Shown here piece by piece: positions 1-11,703 of a stretch of 64,000 bases of DNA (within the stretch, counting starts at the first letter, position 1; each line of letters starts with the position of its first letter). The stretch spans positions 3,844,001-3,908,000 of the forward strand of contig NC_089439.1 in the NCBI RefSeq assembly GCF_026210795.1. The letters are read 5' to 3'. Under the pieces are notes generated by a model, which saw only the letters and a list, made by a program, of their open reading frames with translations, was not told the DNA's origin and searched no databases. Source of the stretch: Rhizophagus irregularis. Its lineage: Eukaryota; Glomeromycota; Glomeromycetes; Glomerales; Glomeraceae. Made by a program: the position numbers and the translations under genes.

Positions 1-540
1 ATTTACTGGGACATTTCGGACAGTACCAAGAGATTCTATAGGAATGGTAGCGATGCCTCTAAGGTCATGTTTTTCTTTTGTATCGATTTTCAGCTTTGAT
101 TGTTCAGATATATCTTCAGACATGATCGGAAAATTAGCACCAGGATCAACTGTACCTGCCAGAATCACTAGACGCTTAATTTTACATTTAACGGTGACAA
201 CATCTGTGGCGGGTTCTTTTTTCCGAATAAAATTTATCTCCATAGGTCCATCCAAAATATCCTCTTCATCTGAATCTTGAGCTGAGGCAGGTACACACTT
301 TTTAGCCTGCTGAATTATGTACAGAAGATAATTCTCAAATTCGATCTGAATGATTTTTCGAATAGTTTCTTCTAAAGACACATGCTTACCATGACTATCT
401 TTATCTGATGAAGCATTATGGGTGGAAGACAAATTATTGTCTTGCTTTACCTTACAAAGCTCAGATTTACTAGAGACTTTAGACTTTGAGGATTTATCGG
501 GATATCCACGTTGCCCAGCGGGTTCTAAAGGGACCGCGTA
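1..540 (-). pseudogene. Retropepsin-like protease segment of virus-like element
   Basis: The minus strand is open from 540 to the window edge. It encodes an acidic, low-complexity stretch followed by a retropepsin-like segment around VDPGANFPIMSED, which resembles the D-[ST]-G-A loop and flap region of retroviral-type aspartic proteases. I recognise the same peptide context in a gag-like coiled-coil/retropepsin family common in Rhizophagus. It lies directly downstream of the two gag-like parts on the same strand, as expected for a gag-protease order. The C-terminal end is outside the window. Part of a fossil element. Confidence 0.45.
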
Positions 541-542
541 AT

Positions 543-1379
543 TCACTTTTTTTTTCCATGAGTTATGTAAACATTCATATCGCGTTTTCCGGGGTCTGAA
601 CCGGCTGACGAATTATCAGAGTTATAATCATTGTCCTCAGATTTTGATGTATCATCATCAGAAAAAATGGGATCAGACTGTTCATCTACTGTAGCCATAT
701 GAACTCGACTACTTCTGGATTTGGAATCTTTAGTGAGTTTATCCAATAAGGTTTCGATTTTTCCTAATATTTTTTCTAATCCTCCAAAAGGTAAGGACTC
801 CGAGCGTTGACGCTGAGATGTTTTGGCACCTCTGGTATTATTTCTATCAAATTTGGCTAAGTGGGCTTCAATTCGTTCTAATCTTTTTTCCAATCCTCCA
901 TTATTATAGTCTGAGGATTCTGAATACTGATACTGAGCTGATTTGGTATCTTCTCTTATGAGTTTGGTGAGTTTGGCTAAATTAATTTCGATTACTCCTA
1001 ATCTTTTTTCCAATTCTTGGTTAATATGACTATCAAGGATTGAAGCATTATTCGAATTAATTACATTTTCAGGTAGTTGTAAGCGTTGGGCAAGTTTAGA
1101 ATGCACCTGCATTGATTCCGCTAACTGTGCTTCCAAAGAAGCTATTTTGGAATTTAACTTTTCAAAAATAGCGGAGGCTTCATTATTCTGGAGGTGTACT
1201 TGAGCCGGTTGTGCTAGTTGGGCCTGTAGAGAAGCTATTTGGGAATTTAACTTTTCAATCTCAGCTGAAGAATTATTCTGATAATTTTGGTTTCCATTTA
1301 AATTGGAAGCACGCTCCAGCCACATGTCTTTTAGATTTGTAAAAAATGCATTAATACCAGCAGGAGCGACAGCTCGCAT
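543..1379 (-). pseudogene. Gag-like coiled-coil part
   Basis: A 278-residue frame begins with a gag-like segment (FFTNLKDMWLERA). It continues as repeated coiled-coil blocks of the type EKLNSQIASLQAQLAQ, with Q/L heptads repeated at about residues 40-70 and 70-100. Three later blocks have the pattern GGLEKRLERIEAHLAKF, and the tail is acidic and serine-rich. Repeated heptads suggest oligomerisation. It lies between the larger gag-like part (1428-2561) and the protease-like segment on the same strand. Part of a fossil element; function inferred from position and composition only. Confidence 0.45.
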
Positions 1380-1427
1380 CCATGTATAAAGATTACCTGA
1401 TAAGTGGTTCTTAAGAAATCCTATAGT

Positions 1428-2561
1428 TTATGCATCATTATCTGCTACACTTAATAATAAAGGTCGGATTCTTTTTTCATAAGTATCTGGCGAGTCTGTG
1501 GGTAGAAATTTTTCTTGAGTTAATCTTTGAAGTGCCGACTGCTGACTACCTACTGTTTCTCGTTGATAATGTGATCTCATCCAAGCACGTAAAGTAGCTG
1601 GAGAATTAATATTAGCATTTCCATTATATGGATCTTGGGCAGGAACTGGTAAATATTTTCCTCCCATCTGAGCTTTAAAAATATCACATTTGACAACATC
1701 ATCGAAATCTCCAGCATTTGCATTTTCAAGAACAGTCATATGTCCTTGTGCAAATGATATTGATTGAATAAGTCTATCTAAATAATCATCAGGAGGTTCT
1801 TGGCCTATATAGGGCTTAGTTTTTGCAAGAACCGGTGCAATCATAGTTAATACTGGTAAACGTCTAGCATCTGCCATATTTCCTAATGGGTTATTCTGAA
1901 GCGCCAAAATTTGTCCCTGCAAATTTAAAATATTCTGGTTTCTTTGCCTAATCACTAGCTGGAAAACAAACTTTTCACGTAGCAATCCACCAATGCGGGT
2001 TTGTTTTCTTGCTATAATAACTAACATCCTATTTACCTGGTTTTGGGCATTGGTCTGCAACTCTCGGGTATTTTGCTGAAGACGGTTAGTATCTCGCTGA
2101 TACAATAGCTGTTTAGCAAATTTTTTTCGCAATAATCCTTGGACACGCCTATCTTTATCCCGATATGAAAACATCCAGCGACGAGATTCTTGTCTCTCAT
2201 TATTATAGGCCAGCATAGCCAAGTCCCGCTCTTCTTGAGCATTATCTCTTTCCCTTACAGTTCTTTCAGCCTGAGCTCGGGATTCATCTAATAACCGCTG
2301 GAATCGCAGATTTTCATTTCTCATATTCCTTAACTGCTGTATAAGAACCTGTTCCCGCTCATTTGTTTTGTTTAATATGTTTTGATAATGATCCCGCTCA
2401 GTTGTGGCGTTTTGCAAAGTAACCCGAATAGTATTTAACGAGCCCCTGATACCATCTAAAATATTAATAGGATTTGGCAGTAGTGTACCGGCACCTCTAA
2501 TATGATTTTCAATCCGATCTAACCCTCTGTTAATATTTCCAATAAGATCAGCTGTTGCCAT
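1428..2561 (-). pseudogene. Gag-like protein part with long coiled coil
   Basis: A 377-residue frame. Residues 1-220 are a long, arginine/glutamine-rich coiled coil with two copies of a motif near GLLRKKF / GLLREKF. Residues about 240-377 hold a gag-like segment (YIGQEPPDDYLDRL, LRAWMRSHY, EKFLPTDSPDTYEKRIRPLL) similar in layout to retrotransposon gag regions. I recognise this family as highly repeated in Rhizophagus. The role would be particle or RNP assembly if it is a true gag, which is inference. Part of a fossil element. Confidence 0.5.
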
Positions 2562-2648
2562 ATCTAAAGCATTTATTGAGATTTTTTTATCTCTGAGAAT
2601 CCGGATTCTTGCCTTGAGATGTTCTACCTTATTTTCAAGCTCTATGAT

Positions 2649-2942
2649 TTAGCCATCTTGAATAGACCCAACCTCATCTTTGAATTTTTTATCTTGTTGT
2701 AAGATCCTAAGCTGTTTTCGCAAATCAGATATTTCCAATTTAAGTTTCTCTACCTCTTTTTCATGGGCTATGATAGTATTATCCTGTAATGAGATAGTTT
2801 GATAACATTGCTCTAGCTCCTTCACAAGAGAACAAATTTTTTTCTCATTACTTTTATTATTGGAAATTTCATCCTGAAGCTTACTACGAAGCTCCTGGTT
2901 TGTATCTAAGAGTTGTGAATACGCCGGATCGAATGTTGACAT
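2649..2942 (-). CDS. Short coiled-coil protein
   Basis: A 97-residue protein, almost entirely predicted coiled coil (ELRSKLQDEI, KEVEKLKLEISDLRKQLRIL) and rich in K/E/L/Q. Its start lies 50 bases from the divergent integrase start at 2993, so the short gap may hold a two-way promoter. Similar small coiled-coil proteins begin the coding runs of the other multi-gene elements in this window (22764, 5910). No catalytic motif is visible. It is treated as an accessory gene of the virus-like element; function unknown. Confidence 0.4.
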   Translation of the reverse strand: MSTFDPAYSQLLDTNQELRSKLQDEISNNKSNEKKICSLVKELEQCYQTISLQDNTIIAHEKEVEKLKLEISDLRKQLRILQQDKKFKDEVGSIQDG

Positions 2943-2992
2943 GATATTATTCAGCCCTGATTTATAGAACCATCATATAATCGTGTTTAAGA

Positions 2993-4660
2993 ATGAGTCA
3001 ACCGCAGATTGTAATAAATCCCGATGAAACGCTCCATATAGTCTGTAGACTTCTGTTTTATAATATACCTGGCTTTTATACCAATGCCAAAACCCTATAT
3101 AATGCATGTCAGAAAGAAGGATATTCTTTTCGATTGCGAGATATTGCAAAGTGGTTAGTGTATCAATATATCCATCAAATTTATCGACAACCACTACCAT
3201 GTAAAGCTGAAGCAAGTTTTTCGAAGATTAAGATTCCAAACAAGGTTCAGCAGTGTGACATTCTGCTCCACACTCATGATGATCAGGATGGTAGAAGGAT
3301 ATTTGTTTGTACTTTTCTAATCATAGATGTGGCAACACGTTTTAAGGACGCATGCTCAATAACATCGAGAAATAGTTTAGAAATCTGGAATGCGGTAAAA
3401 GAAATATTTGAGGATCCTTCTAATCCTCTCACATGGCCAACATTATTAATGACTGATGGTGATGCCTCGTTTCGGGGTGCATTCTTTCGAGGGATGCAAC
3501 AATACAATGTCCCAATACGTGTTGTCGACCTTTATAGTTTTGAGAGCTTGGCTTTGATTAAAGCGTTTAAGAAAAGAATAGCAGAATTAATATATAAAGT
3601 CCAATATGCTATAGAGGGACGATTAACTGACGGAGAGCAATCAAGACTATGGAAAAAAATTCTTAAGAAGTATATTGATTATTTGAATAACAGTAAGACA
3701 CGCTTTATTGGGATGTCTCCAGCTCGTGCTATGACTTTGGAAGAAGTTGAATCAAAACCTTCTAGGAAAGCTAAGCGCGCAATTGGAAAAGATGAGGAGA
3801 TAAAGTTACAAAAGGGTACAGCGGTTAGATATTTGTTGAAACCAGGTGAATTGGAAGGGGACCATAGGCGTAGAGCAACTGATCCATACTGGAGCTTGCG
3901 TGTCTATAAGATAAAAAGAGTTGTTATTGGGAAGAACCCGCCACAGCCAATTTTATACTATCTTGAAAATGGACTTATTGAATCTACTGCTCATTTGATG
4001 GGACGAAATCCCAAAAGACCTTTCAAATTCGAGGAACTCCAAGTAATTGAGGAACCTGATAAAATCGAATATCCACCAGATGAATTTATGCGGAAATACC
4101 ATCCTACTGGATTCGTTCACTATGTTCAAGTTGCTAATAATAAATTGACTAAAGCCGATCAATATGCTAAAAAGTGTGGTGGCCATTGTCTGGAAAAGAC
4201 CGGGCGAATAAATGGACATAATGTATACCTCTGGTCCTGTGAAAATGGTGCGCATCAATGGGAGTATCCATTAAAGTATATCATAAAAAAATTCGAGTGG
4301 TGTCCTCTATGCCACCATACTACCGAAAGAAATTGCCGATACATTTTTGATGATCTGCTAGGCAAGAAATTCCCATCCTGCAGACCATCATTTTTGAATG
4401 GGATGCAATTAGATGGTTATAATGAAGAATTAAAATTGGCTTTTGAATATCATGGATCCCAACACTATAATCTTAATTCAATGTTTCATAAGAGAGGCCA
4501 GATAGATTTAGATGAACAAAAATCCCGAGATCAAAAAAAGCGAGACATATGTAAGCAAGAAGGTATATGTCTTATCTCGGTGCCCTACACATGTGACCTT
4601 TTTCCCTACATTAGGTATACGCTAATCGAAAAGGGATATTTGGATGATGCAAGTGGGTAA
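2993..4660 (+). CDS. Retroviral-type integrase with zinc-ribbon and nuclease-like C-terminus (virus-like element)
   Basis: A 555-residue frame. Residues about 85-250 resemble an rve-type integrase core ([21 protein letters not shown], then a helix-rich stretch ending MSPARAM). Residues about 265-350 form a basic, chromo/SH3-like linker region. Residues about 395-445 are a treble-clef/zinc-ribbon module with C-G-G-H-C-L, W-S-C-x-x-G-A-H-x-W and WCPLC. Residues about 450-545 resemble a Vsr/PD-(D/E)XK nuclease fold ([33 protein letters not shown]). Polinton integrases are the best comparison for the front half. Its start diverges from the coiled-coil gene at 2942, and the packaging ATPase follows on the same strand. 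Element fossil; activity unknown. Confidence 0.6.
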   Translation: MSQPQIVINPDETLHIVCRLLFYNIPGFYTNAKTLYNACQKEGYSFRLRDIAKWLVYQYIHQIYRQPLPCKAEASFSKIKIPNKVQQCDILLHTHDDQDGRRIFVCTFLIIDVATRFKDACSITSRNSLEIWNAVKEIFEDPSNPLTWPTLLMTDGDASFRGAFFRGMQQYNVPIRVVDLYSFESLALIKAFKKRIAELIYKVQYAIEGRLTDGEQSRLWKKILKKYIDYLNNSKTRFIGMSPARAMTLEEVESKPSRKAKRAIGKDEEIKLQKGTAVRYLLKPGELEGDHRRRATDPYWSLRVYKIKRVVIGKNPPQPILYYLENGLIESTAHLMGRNPKRPFKFEELQVIEEPDKIEYPPDEFMRKYHPTGFVHYVQVANNKLTKADQYAKKCGGHCLEKTGRINGHNVYLWSCENGAHQWEYPLKYIIKKFEWCPLCHHTTERNCRYIFDDLLGKKFPSCRPSFLNGMQLDGYNEELKLAFEYHGSQHYNLNSMFHKRGQIDLDEQKSRDQKKRDICKQEGICLISVPYTCDLFPYIRYTLIEKGYLDDASG

Positions 4661-4746
4661 ACCAATCTATTGGGCAGGGCATTTATTGCCGGAACTTGAG
4701 AAATTGTTACATTATTTTTCGATATAATAATTAGTTAGATCAAATC

Positions 4747-5328
4747 ATGAAATACGTAATATTCGCAGTGGACGAAGTCAAGCCCTCGAAAAAATATCAG
4801 GGTGATCCTCATGCACTGGCATGGCCTTTTCGAATTATAGTTGCAGGGGCTAGCAATTCGGGTAAAACGAATATGATTCTAAACCTGCTGGTGATGAACA
4901 AATTTTACTATATGTTTAAGAAAAAAAAGAGTTCTAAAATAGGTGAGCGCAATGTTAAATGCGATGACGTGATACTTTGTGGCCACCATCTTAACGAGCC
5001 TAAATATAGAATTGTTCGAAACTTTTATAAATATCTTGCGCAAGATAAATCCAAGCCATACTATGAAGATATCACATTCTCTACACTCACTCCTGATAAA
5101 ATTCCAGACCCAAAAAAGTTCAATGTTAAAAGAAGTAAACTAACGATATTTGAGGATGTCTGTTCAGACCCTCCAGCTATACAGAAAAAAATTATTCCAT
5201 ATTTTAGTAGAGGTCGCCACGAGAATATTTCTTCTATTTATGTCTCACAAAAATTTCACAGGATTCCTACGGATATTCGTGAAAATGCAACGCATATTGT
5301 ACTCTTCAGTGGTGGGGGTTCAACCTGA
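4747..5328 (+). pseudogene. FtsK/A32-type DNA-packaging ATPase part
   Basis: A 193-residue frame with a P-loop VAGASNSGKTN (residues about 37-47), a Walker-B-like LTIFEDV (about 135) and downstream ISSIYVSQKFHRIPTDIREN, a pattern typical of A32-like packaging ATPases of Polintons, virophages and large DNA viruses. In those families it pumps DNA into a preformed capsid. It follows the integrase by under 90 bases on the same strand. Coding resemblance continues to about 5.53 kb. Fossil part; the family call is from motif order only. Confidence 0.6.
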
Positions 5329-5553
5329 AAACTTGCTGACATTATAAGTCCTTATACAGATGCTGATCAGCACAAAGCTTCAAAGGTCATCGATGGTTAT
5401 TTGAGACAAAAGGAATTTGTGGTCATCGATATAAATAAACCGAGATCTGAATCCTTTTCACTTCGATGGGACACTCCGCTCAATTTGGAAAAGGAAATCA
5501 AATCGTTGGGCAATACTTCCAACTAGCTGTGCTGGCAACCAATTACCTGATAA

Positions 5554-5910
5554 TCATTTAACTGCCAAATCCCGAAATGTGTATTTTTTCTGAACCTCTA
5601 GGTCATATTCAGATTCTCTATGTTGTTTCGCCCATAAATCTCTTTCACAATTGCTGGAATACGTTTCCGGTTCTGTAGTTACATCACTGTACTTCGTGTA
5701 AGAAAGAATCTGATCAACAAGAGCGATAATTTTTCTATCCTTGGCAGAGATAACATCCTCCAAATGCCGGCATTTATTCTCTAATAGGTCAATAGACTTT
5801 TCAGCTGATGCAAGAGCTTTTTTCGTATCAGGGATTATACTCTTGAAATAAGCTACCGAATTTGATAATTGGGCGACTTTCTCACCACTCTCCTCTAAAG
5901 ACTTGGTCAT
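5554..5910 (-). CDS. Coiled-coil protein, element-associated
   Basis: A 118-residue, mostly coiled-coil frame (EKVAQLSNSVAYFKSI, EKSIDLLENKCRHLEDVI) with a charged, tyrosine-containing tail. It converges on the packaging ATPase. The minus strand continues with further coiled-coil-like coding resemblance to about 6.26 kb (ELCISKQVLKKKIEEL). No known domain is recognised. It probably belongs to the same virus-like fossil as an accessory gene. Confidence 0.35.
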   Translation of the reverse strand: MTKSLEESGEKVAQLSNSVAYFKSIIPDTKKALASAEKSIDLLENKCRHLEDVISAKDRKIIALVDQILSYTKYSDVTTEPETYSSNCERDLWAKQHRESEYDLEVQKKYTFRDLAVK

Positions 5911-6433
5911 AGCTACCTCACAAGACTTATACTGTTCTTACAAATCGAGAAGCTCTTCAATCTTTTTTTTCAATACCTGCTTTGATATACACAACTCCTC
6001 ATTTTCTTGCTTTAACGAAGTTTTACAGTTGCTAGTAATAGGCTTCATCTTCTGACGCTCTTTTTGCTTAATATAATTTCCAATTGCCTTATTTAACAAA
6101 TCTTCCACTTCGGGATGGATACTACTTGCCTGTTCTATCGATAATGGATGTTTTCGTGAAGTAAGACGTCGTTATGTATCTATTTTGATGGAACGAGAAA
6201 GCTGGTTAAGTTGCTTTGAGTAATATACGTGAAAAGATGGCGTTAGTATACCGGTCATTTCTTATAGATAATAAAAAATTTTGAGAATTTTATAGATTCA
6301 GAAATTTGCCAAGAAAATTTTCTGGGACATAATGATGTTTCTCGAGGAAAATGCCAAGAATTTTTTTATTATCTAATACACTGCTTTATTAATAATATAA
6401 CTTAATAAAAATTACATGTATGAAATCTCTATT

Positions 6434-8448
6434 CTATGAATTTTTGGGGGTCGTAACCGTTACTACCATTTCACTAGAACTATGCTCACTATCCCCAGAG
6501 TCAGAACTATATAATATTTTGTGAATCGTACATGCGACGGCCGTTCTCAGAGTCATCAATGCATGTATAAGCGGGTATACGGCACTTAGGGAAGTCATAT
6601 GCAACGGAATTGTTGCCTCCTCTATTAAACAGTACTTGTAAATTCCTGATTCTTTTCGCATAGCATAAAGTTCTATAACATCGCCTAGAAATGGATCGAG
6701 CAGAATATAAATGATTTATGAATATATAAAAAAATAGAAGTAAATTATTCGTACCTGCGATGTTAATAGTGAATATGGTCAGATTTTGCCTCCTCGATGG
6801 TTGGTTAAATATCTTTTTAAGGTTTTTTATGTTTCTTGTGGTGTCGATAGAATCCTTGGAAAAACGTATTAATTTTTTGTGATCACGATCCCGCTTATCT
6901 TGACTGGAATTAGGTCTACCGGTCTCAAGATAAACAATTTCAAGTTCAGCATTTTTTCTGAACTGGACTACCATCATATAATCGGCTCTTCAGGCAATTT
7001 TACGAGAACCTTTTCGTATGGCACTAGCTGAACTCCCTTCTTCACCCCTTAATTTAGAAAACATTAATTATAGCAGATATAATAGTGGAGTAATGAAACT
7101 TTTTGAGCTAAGCCTACCATATATCCCATGCTATCGGGTTTTCTGGTAAATCGCTCATCACTATATTTAATAATGGCGCAAGCACCTCATAAACATATGA
7201 TCCTTCGTTTATCGATTTCCCCTTCTTTATATATGCATCATATTTTGGCGATTTCCAAACCTTGAGCCTATAATTATTTATTGGTTAATGAGCAAAGTAA
7301 AAAATCATATAAACAGATTTCAGCAAGAATTGCTCGCCAGTGACTTACATAGATTCTAACATCCGTTTTGTTAGATCTTGTAATTCTTCGGGCTTATCCA
7401 ACCATTCTCCATAATTAATATTACCCAAAACCTCGTCTATGTTAATTTTCGATTCTTCGTTTTGGATAAATTCTTTACAAGCTTCCATTATATCATGATT
7501 CTGTTCTAACTTATATTTTCGAAATGGTTCCTTAAAATATCAGAAACCAACCCAGGCATATTTGTAAAGGGTTCTGACTTGATATCTAGAACACCTGAAC
7601 AAATCGGATGATCGAATCCAAGATTCTCCACATTTATTTCCTCAAGTTCTGTTTCTATTCTCTCCCACATAGTTTTCTCATAACTAGCGCTCTCCGTCAT
7701 GCATCGTCCAACGTCATGCTTCAAAGATCGTAAATTTGTATTTGCATCTTCATACCAGGCTTCTGTATCGATTACTAACGCTTCCATTTCTGAGAGTGAA
7801 CATAGATCTTCGAATGCAGTTGTGACCTAAAATATATTTAAAATTAGTTTCCAAGACTCGTTTGACAAAATAATTTCATTTTACATCGCGGGATCAGATT
7901 AGGTTTCCATTTTCATAAAGTCTCAAGTGCCGGCAAAATATTTGATATGTAGATATAGTATAAAACTAGTTACTACTGAGTGGGAAGTAATAATATTACA
8001 ACGGACATCAGTCTCTTCGCTAGTGATTATACTATACTAGAAAACCTAAAAAAGTATGTCATCATATCCATATATTCATCATGAAAATAGTTTATCGCCT
8101 TACCCGTTTAGCTAATTTTTTCCCAGTACCAAAATTTCGAAGCTTCTTTTTTCATTCAACATCCTCCGAGGACTCGCTCTAAAACTTTTTGCAAAATATT
8201 TTCAAAGTTCTCCACCTCCTTTTTAAGGTTGCCTGTCCATTCACCTTCCTCTACTCGTACAAATAATGCCGTAGAAATTCTGACGATATCAAGGGGTTCT
8301 CTGGTTAAAAGAAACTCTTCCATGTTTAGATAAAATAAGAAGATAATTGTTAGTGAAAAGCTTGCTAGGCGAAGTAAAAAAAACAATATATGGTAAATTT
8401 TAATACCTTTTCGCCATACTGCCTTTTTAAATGTCTTGCATTTCCCAT
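6434..8448 (-). pseudogene. Multi-exon host gene of an expanded orphan family, decayed
   Basis: Exons can be followed on the minus strand: 8448-8407 (start MGNARHLK), one ending 8104, 7826-7349, 7267-7118, 7047-6755 and 6684-6434. Introns of about 70 bases have GTAAGT/GTAAGG/GTAGGC/GTACGA donors and TAG or AAG acceptors. Parts include LDIVRISTALFVRVEEGEW, FGTGKKLAKR, KYDAYIKKGKSINEGSYV, LEIVYLETGRPNSS, KLIRFSKDSID and IELYAMRKESGIYKY. I recognise this block order as a family repeated in Rhizophagus but know no function. A TGA interrupts the frame at 6992-6990, and the frame changes by one near 7525 (ILRNHF versus KEPFRKY). The exon 2 start is uncertain. Confidence 0.5.
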
Positions 8449-9100
8449 TCACGTCCTCTCTAACTCACATTCATGTTTGGGGAGATAGAAGAAATATGCG
8501 AGGCACTTTACGCCAAAATTTTATGTTTAAGAGTAAGACATGCAGAATGTGCATTGTAGATCTCAACATTGCAAAGGTGTTGAGGAATATGCATATACGA
8601 ACTTTTTTTTCGCCTGACCGCTTAATACTAAGATCTGGCAACGTTATATAATGTATTTCTGTCGAAGTTAGTGAACCCCATATAGTAGAAATAGCCTGTA
8701 GCTCTGGAGAAATAAACTCACAAATAAATGCTATTCCACTAAACGTTGCTAGGGAAAAAATTCAAAATATTTTTGGGTGTGTGAAATTATTTCGTCGCAC
8801 AAGCATAGAGTATCACTTATTACATCATATCCACTCAACGGGATCAGAAACACGTTTATTTTCTGTCGCATGGCTGGTCTAACCTAGATTAGACGGATCA
8901 CAATGATACATTTCACTAGGCGATCACCCATACATTGTAGTGGAGTAAGCGAATGAAAGTAAAAAAAATGATTTATTGTATTATTAAGTAAAGCGTCTTT
9001 GGCTAATAATTATACATAAATATAATACTATATTATTTTGATAAAAAATCTATGGCCCAAAAAACTCAGCACACATATTCACAATTATTATCACAGGTCG
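8449..9100. other. Gap without recognisable gene
   Basis: The only open frames are short (71 residues or fewer), cross no recognisable domain and have no splice support. I see no RNA gene or repeat here, and nothing marks a promoter for the divergent minus-strand gene at 8448. Confidence 0.4.
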
Positions 9101-9239
9101 AAGGGGCGCCATTGTCCAAAATTCAAAAAATGCAAATTCCCCATTTTCCTGGAAAATGGTGGGAAATTGTGGAAAATGCTGCATTACGCTGAGCAATTTT
9201 TTGGAATAGCATTGTTACAACATTGTCCGATTTAGCAAA

Positions 9240-9640
9240 TCTTATGAAATTTTGGGAAAATGCTACATTATATCTCAAATGTAACATTTTTGTAACATTT
9301 CGTAACATTGTTATAACATTGTCATTAAAATCAAATTTTGCTTTTTTTTTGTTAAATGTTCCAATTTTCTTGCAAATGGTGCATTTTTATGAAAATTTCA
9401 CATTTTACTTCAAATGTAATAACATTTAATAAAATTGTTATAATATTGTCAATTAAAATCAAATTTTGCTTTTTTTTTGTCAAATGTTCCAATTTTCTTG
9501 CAAATGGTGCATTTTTATGAAAATGCCACATTTTATCTTCAATGTGATATCATTGTAACAACATTTCATAAAATTGTTATAACATTGTCAATTAAATTCA
9601 AATTTTGTCAAATATTCCGATTTTCTTGCAAATGGTGTAT
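9240..9640. repeat. AT-rich minisatellite, period about 123-125 bp
   Basis: About three imperfect copies of a block containing AACATTGTCAATTAAA, TCAAATTTTGCTTTTTTTT, GTTCCAATTTTCTTGCAAAT and GGTGCATTTTTATGAAAAT. Copies diverge by small indels. The ORFs crossing it are repeat artefacts. Confidence 0.7.
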
Positions 9641-9779
9641 TTTTTTATGAAAATTCTATATTTTCTGTCAAATGTTGCATATTTTCAGAAAATTTTACGT
9701 TTTTTTGGTCAAAATATTTCATTTTCGTCAGAATGTTAAGATTTTACATTTTTTTTTGAAAATGCTCAGTAATATAGCA

Positions 9780-10260
9780 TTACACTGGAAAATGTAGCAT
9801 TTCACCAAATTACACTAAAAAGCATCACAATTATCTCATTTTTTGGAAAATTCCACATTACATTAAATTATACTAAAAAATGTAGCACTATACTAGATTA
9901 TGCGGCATTGCACTAAAAAATACCACAATTACACTAGACAATGTAGCATTACACTAAAAAGTACCACAATTATCATATTTTTTAGAAAATTTCGTGTTAT
10001 GCTGGAAAATGTAACATTATGCTAGAAAATTCAGAATTGCACTAAAAAATACCACAATTGCACTAGACAATGTAGCATTACACTAAAAAGTACCACAATT
10101 ATCATTTTTTTTTTAAAAAAATTTCGCGTTATACTGGAAAATGTAACATTATGCTAGAAAATGCGGAATTGCACTAAAAAACGTGGAATTGCACTAAAAA
10201 ACACAAAAAAAATACTACAATTACATTGGATAACGTAGCATTACACTTAATTACATTAAA
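9780..10260. repeat. AT-rich tandem repeat of CACTAAAAAATACCACAATT type
   Basis: Short words (CACTAAAAA, ACCACAATTATCAT, GAAAATGTAACATTATGCTA) are repeated. Two long units at 9913-10038 and 10039-10170 are near copies of about 128 bp. The word set resembles the satellite at 14.6-15.3 kb, so both may stem from one AT-rich repeat family. Confidence 0.65.
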
Positions 10261-10534
10261 AATTGATGATAATTTTTATTTATTTAATTACGTACATTAT
10301 TAAATTTATAATATTTATATTTTAAACGCATTATTTAACATTAAACACATTGTTAATATAACACGATGTGTTGTGATGTAATTTAATACTAAACCTTACT
10401 ACTGAAGACTCCCTCTTTTTGTCACTATAAACAGGCGGAGGGAGCAGCAATGGCTCTCCCCCTATAGGTACTTTATGACCTCTACCTGTTTACAGAGGAG
10501 GGCTTTTCGTAAAGTATTAGTTAATAGATATATA

Positions 10535-11498
10535 TACAGTCAACTCCCTCTATAGTCACTCCCGTTATAGTCACATTCTACTATATAGTCACACCAGTTG
10601 AATGTTCAAAACACTTTATTATTAAAATCTATCCTATATAGTCACAATCTATCTATAGTCACTATCACACCTATCCTCAAAATCTTATATTAAAAAGAAC
10701 CGTTTATAATCACAGTTATATAAAGAATATATTAAATAACTTGGCATCTAATAATCGTACAAAGATGTACCATAGCTTGTTAGAATCGTCTCACTGAGAC
10801 GAATCGAATGGTGGTAGTTTTATCCTTTTACGATCACTGGCTGATGAGTTATTCAACAAAATGTTAAGCATCGGCATTATTATATTCCTTGATTTACGTT
10901 TACTGCGCCATTTAACATTTTGCTAAATATCTCGGTACCTAGTGATTGTAAAAAGACGATTAATAGCTCGTTGGAATCGCCTCATCAAGACGAATCGAAT
11001 GGTGGTAAGCTCATCTCTCTATGATCAATATTGACGGAGTTACTACTTAAAAACTATTTAATATTTTTTAATTTCGGAAATTGATCTAGTGATTGGATTT
11101 CGATGTATTTTATACCATTAGATTCGTCGCATCAAGACGAATCGAATGGTAGTAAGATCGTCTTTCTAGGATCAATATTGGCAGAGTTATTACACAAAAA
11201 CCATTAATATTTTTTTAATTTCGGAAATTAATCTAGTGATTGGATTTCGACGTATTTTATACCATTAGAACCGTCTCATCAAGACGAATCGAATGGCGGT
11301 AAGATCATCTCTCTACGATTAATATTGACAAAGTTACGATACAATAAAGTTTTAAGTATAATTCTGGCTAAAATTATGTTAATTTTTGGCCGGAATTATG
11401 ATATACAAATATAAGAAATTTTTTATATAGTCACATCTCTTTATAATCACCAAATATGGACTGTCCCAAATGTGTGACTATAAAGAGAGTTGACTGTA
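10535..11498. mobile_element. Pogo/Tc1-mariner-like non-autonomous element (MITE), 964 bp
   Basis: Terminal inverted repeats of 25 bp start TACAGTCAACTCCCTCTATA at 10535 and mirror at 11474-11498 with only two mismatches. The outermost bases are TA, matching the TA target duplication of Tc1/mariner/pogo elements. Subterminal TATAGTCAC repeats lie inside both ends. The interior holds no transposase. It carries at least four tandem copies (near 10785, 10975, 11125, 11280) of a 110-200 bp block containing GACGAATCGAATGGTGGTAA. It sits inside the AT-rich repeat region. Confidence 0.75.
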
Positions 11499-11539
11499 TA
11501 TGTATATATAAGCATATATATACATCTATTTAAAATTAT

Positions 11540-11703
11540 TAAAATAAAAAAAAAAAATTCCGGGGCGGAGGAAAGCCCCTATTTATATAAAATTATATAT
11601 CACGTGCATCACGTGATATTACTTAATAATTACCGCAGCTTCAGCTGCAATATAACGAAAAAAAAAATTAAGCTTTTTTTAGCAAAAGCTTAATTTTTTT
11701 TTC
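11540..11703. repeat. Cluster of short perfect hairpins
   Basis: Several palindromes lie side by side: GGGGC...GCCCC near 11563-11580, TATCACGTGCATCACGTGATA-type arms near 11598-11618, GCAGCTTCAGCTGC near 11635, and AATTAAGC...GCTTAATT near 11668-11697. They abut the MITE right end and lead into the pyrimidine-rich tract. No coding potential. Confidence 0.6.

Larger units (their letters stand above)
1..6260. mobile_element. Virus-like element fossil with Polinton-type genes
   Basis: This stretch, cut by the left window edge, carries a retroviral-type integrase and an FtsK/A32-type packaging ATPase on the plus strand. Gag/retropepsin-like and coiled-coil genes lie on the minus strand. Integrase plus packaging ATPase is the signature of Polintons/Mavericks and related small viruses. 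Gag and retropepsin are retroelement parts, so this is either a composite or an element family with its own gag-like genes. No polymerase or capsid gene is visible, and no terminal repeats were found because the left end lies outside. It looks broken in several places (roughly four to six) and not recent, although individual frames are still long. The right boundary near 6.26 kb is an estimate from where coding potential ends. Confidence 0.6.

Noticed and set aside
3953-4258. Minus-strand frame inside the integrase
   Set aside because: Shadow of the plus-strand integrase frame with no domain.
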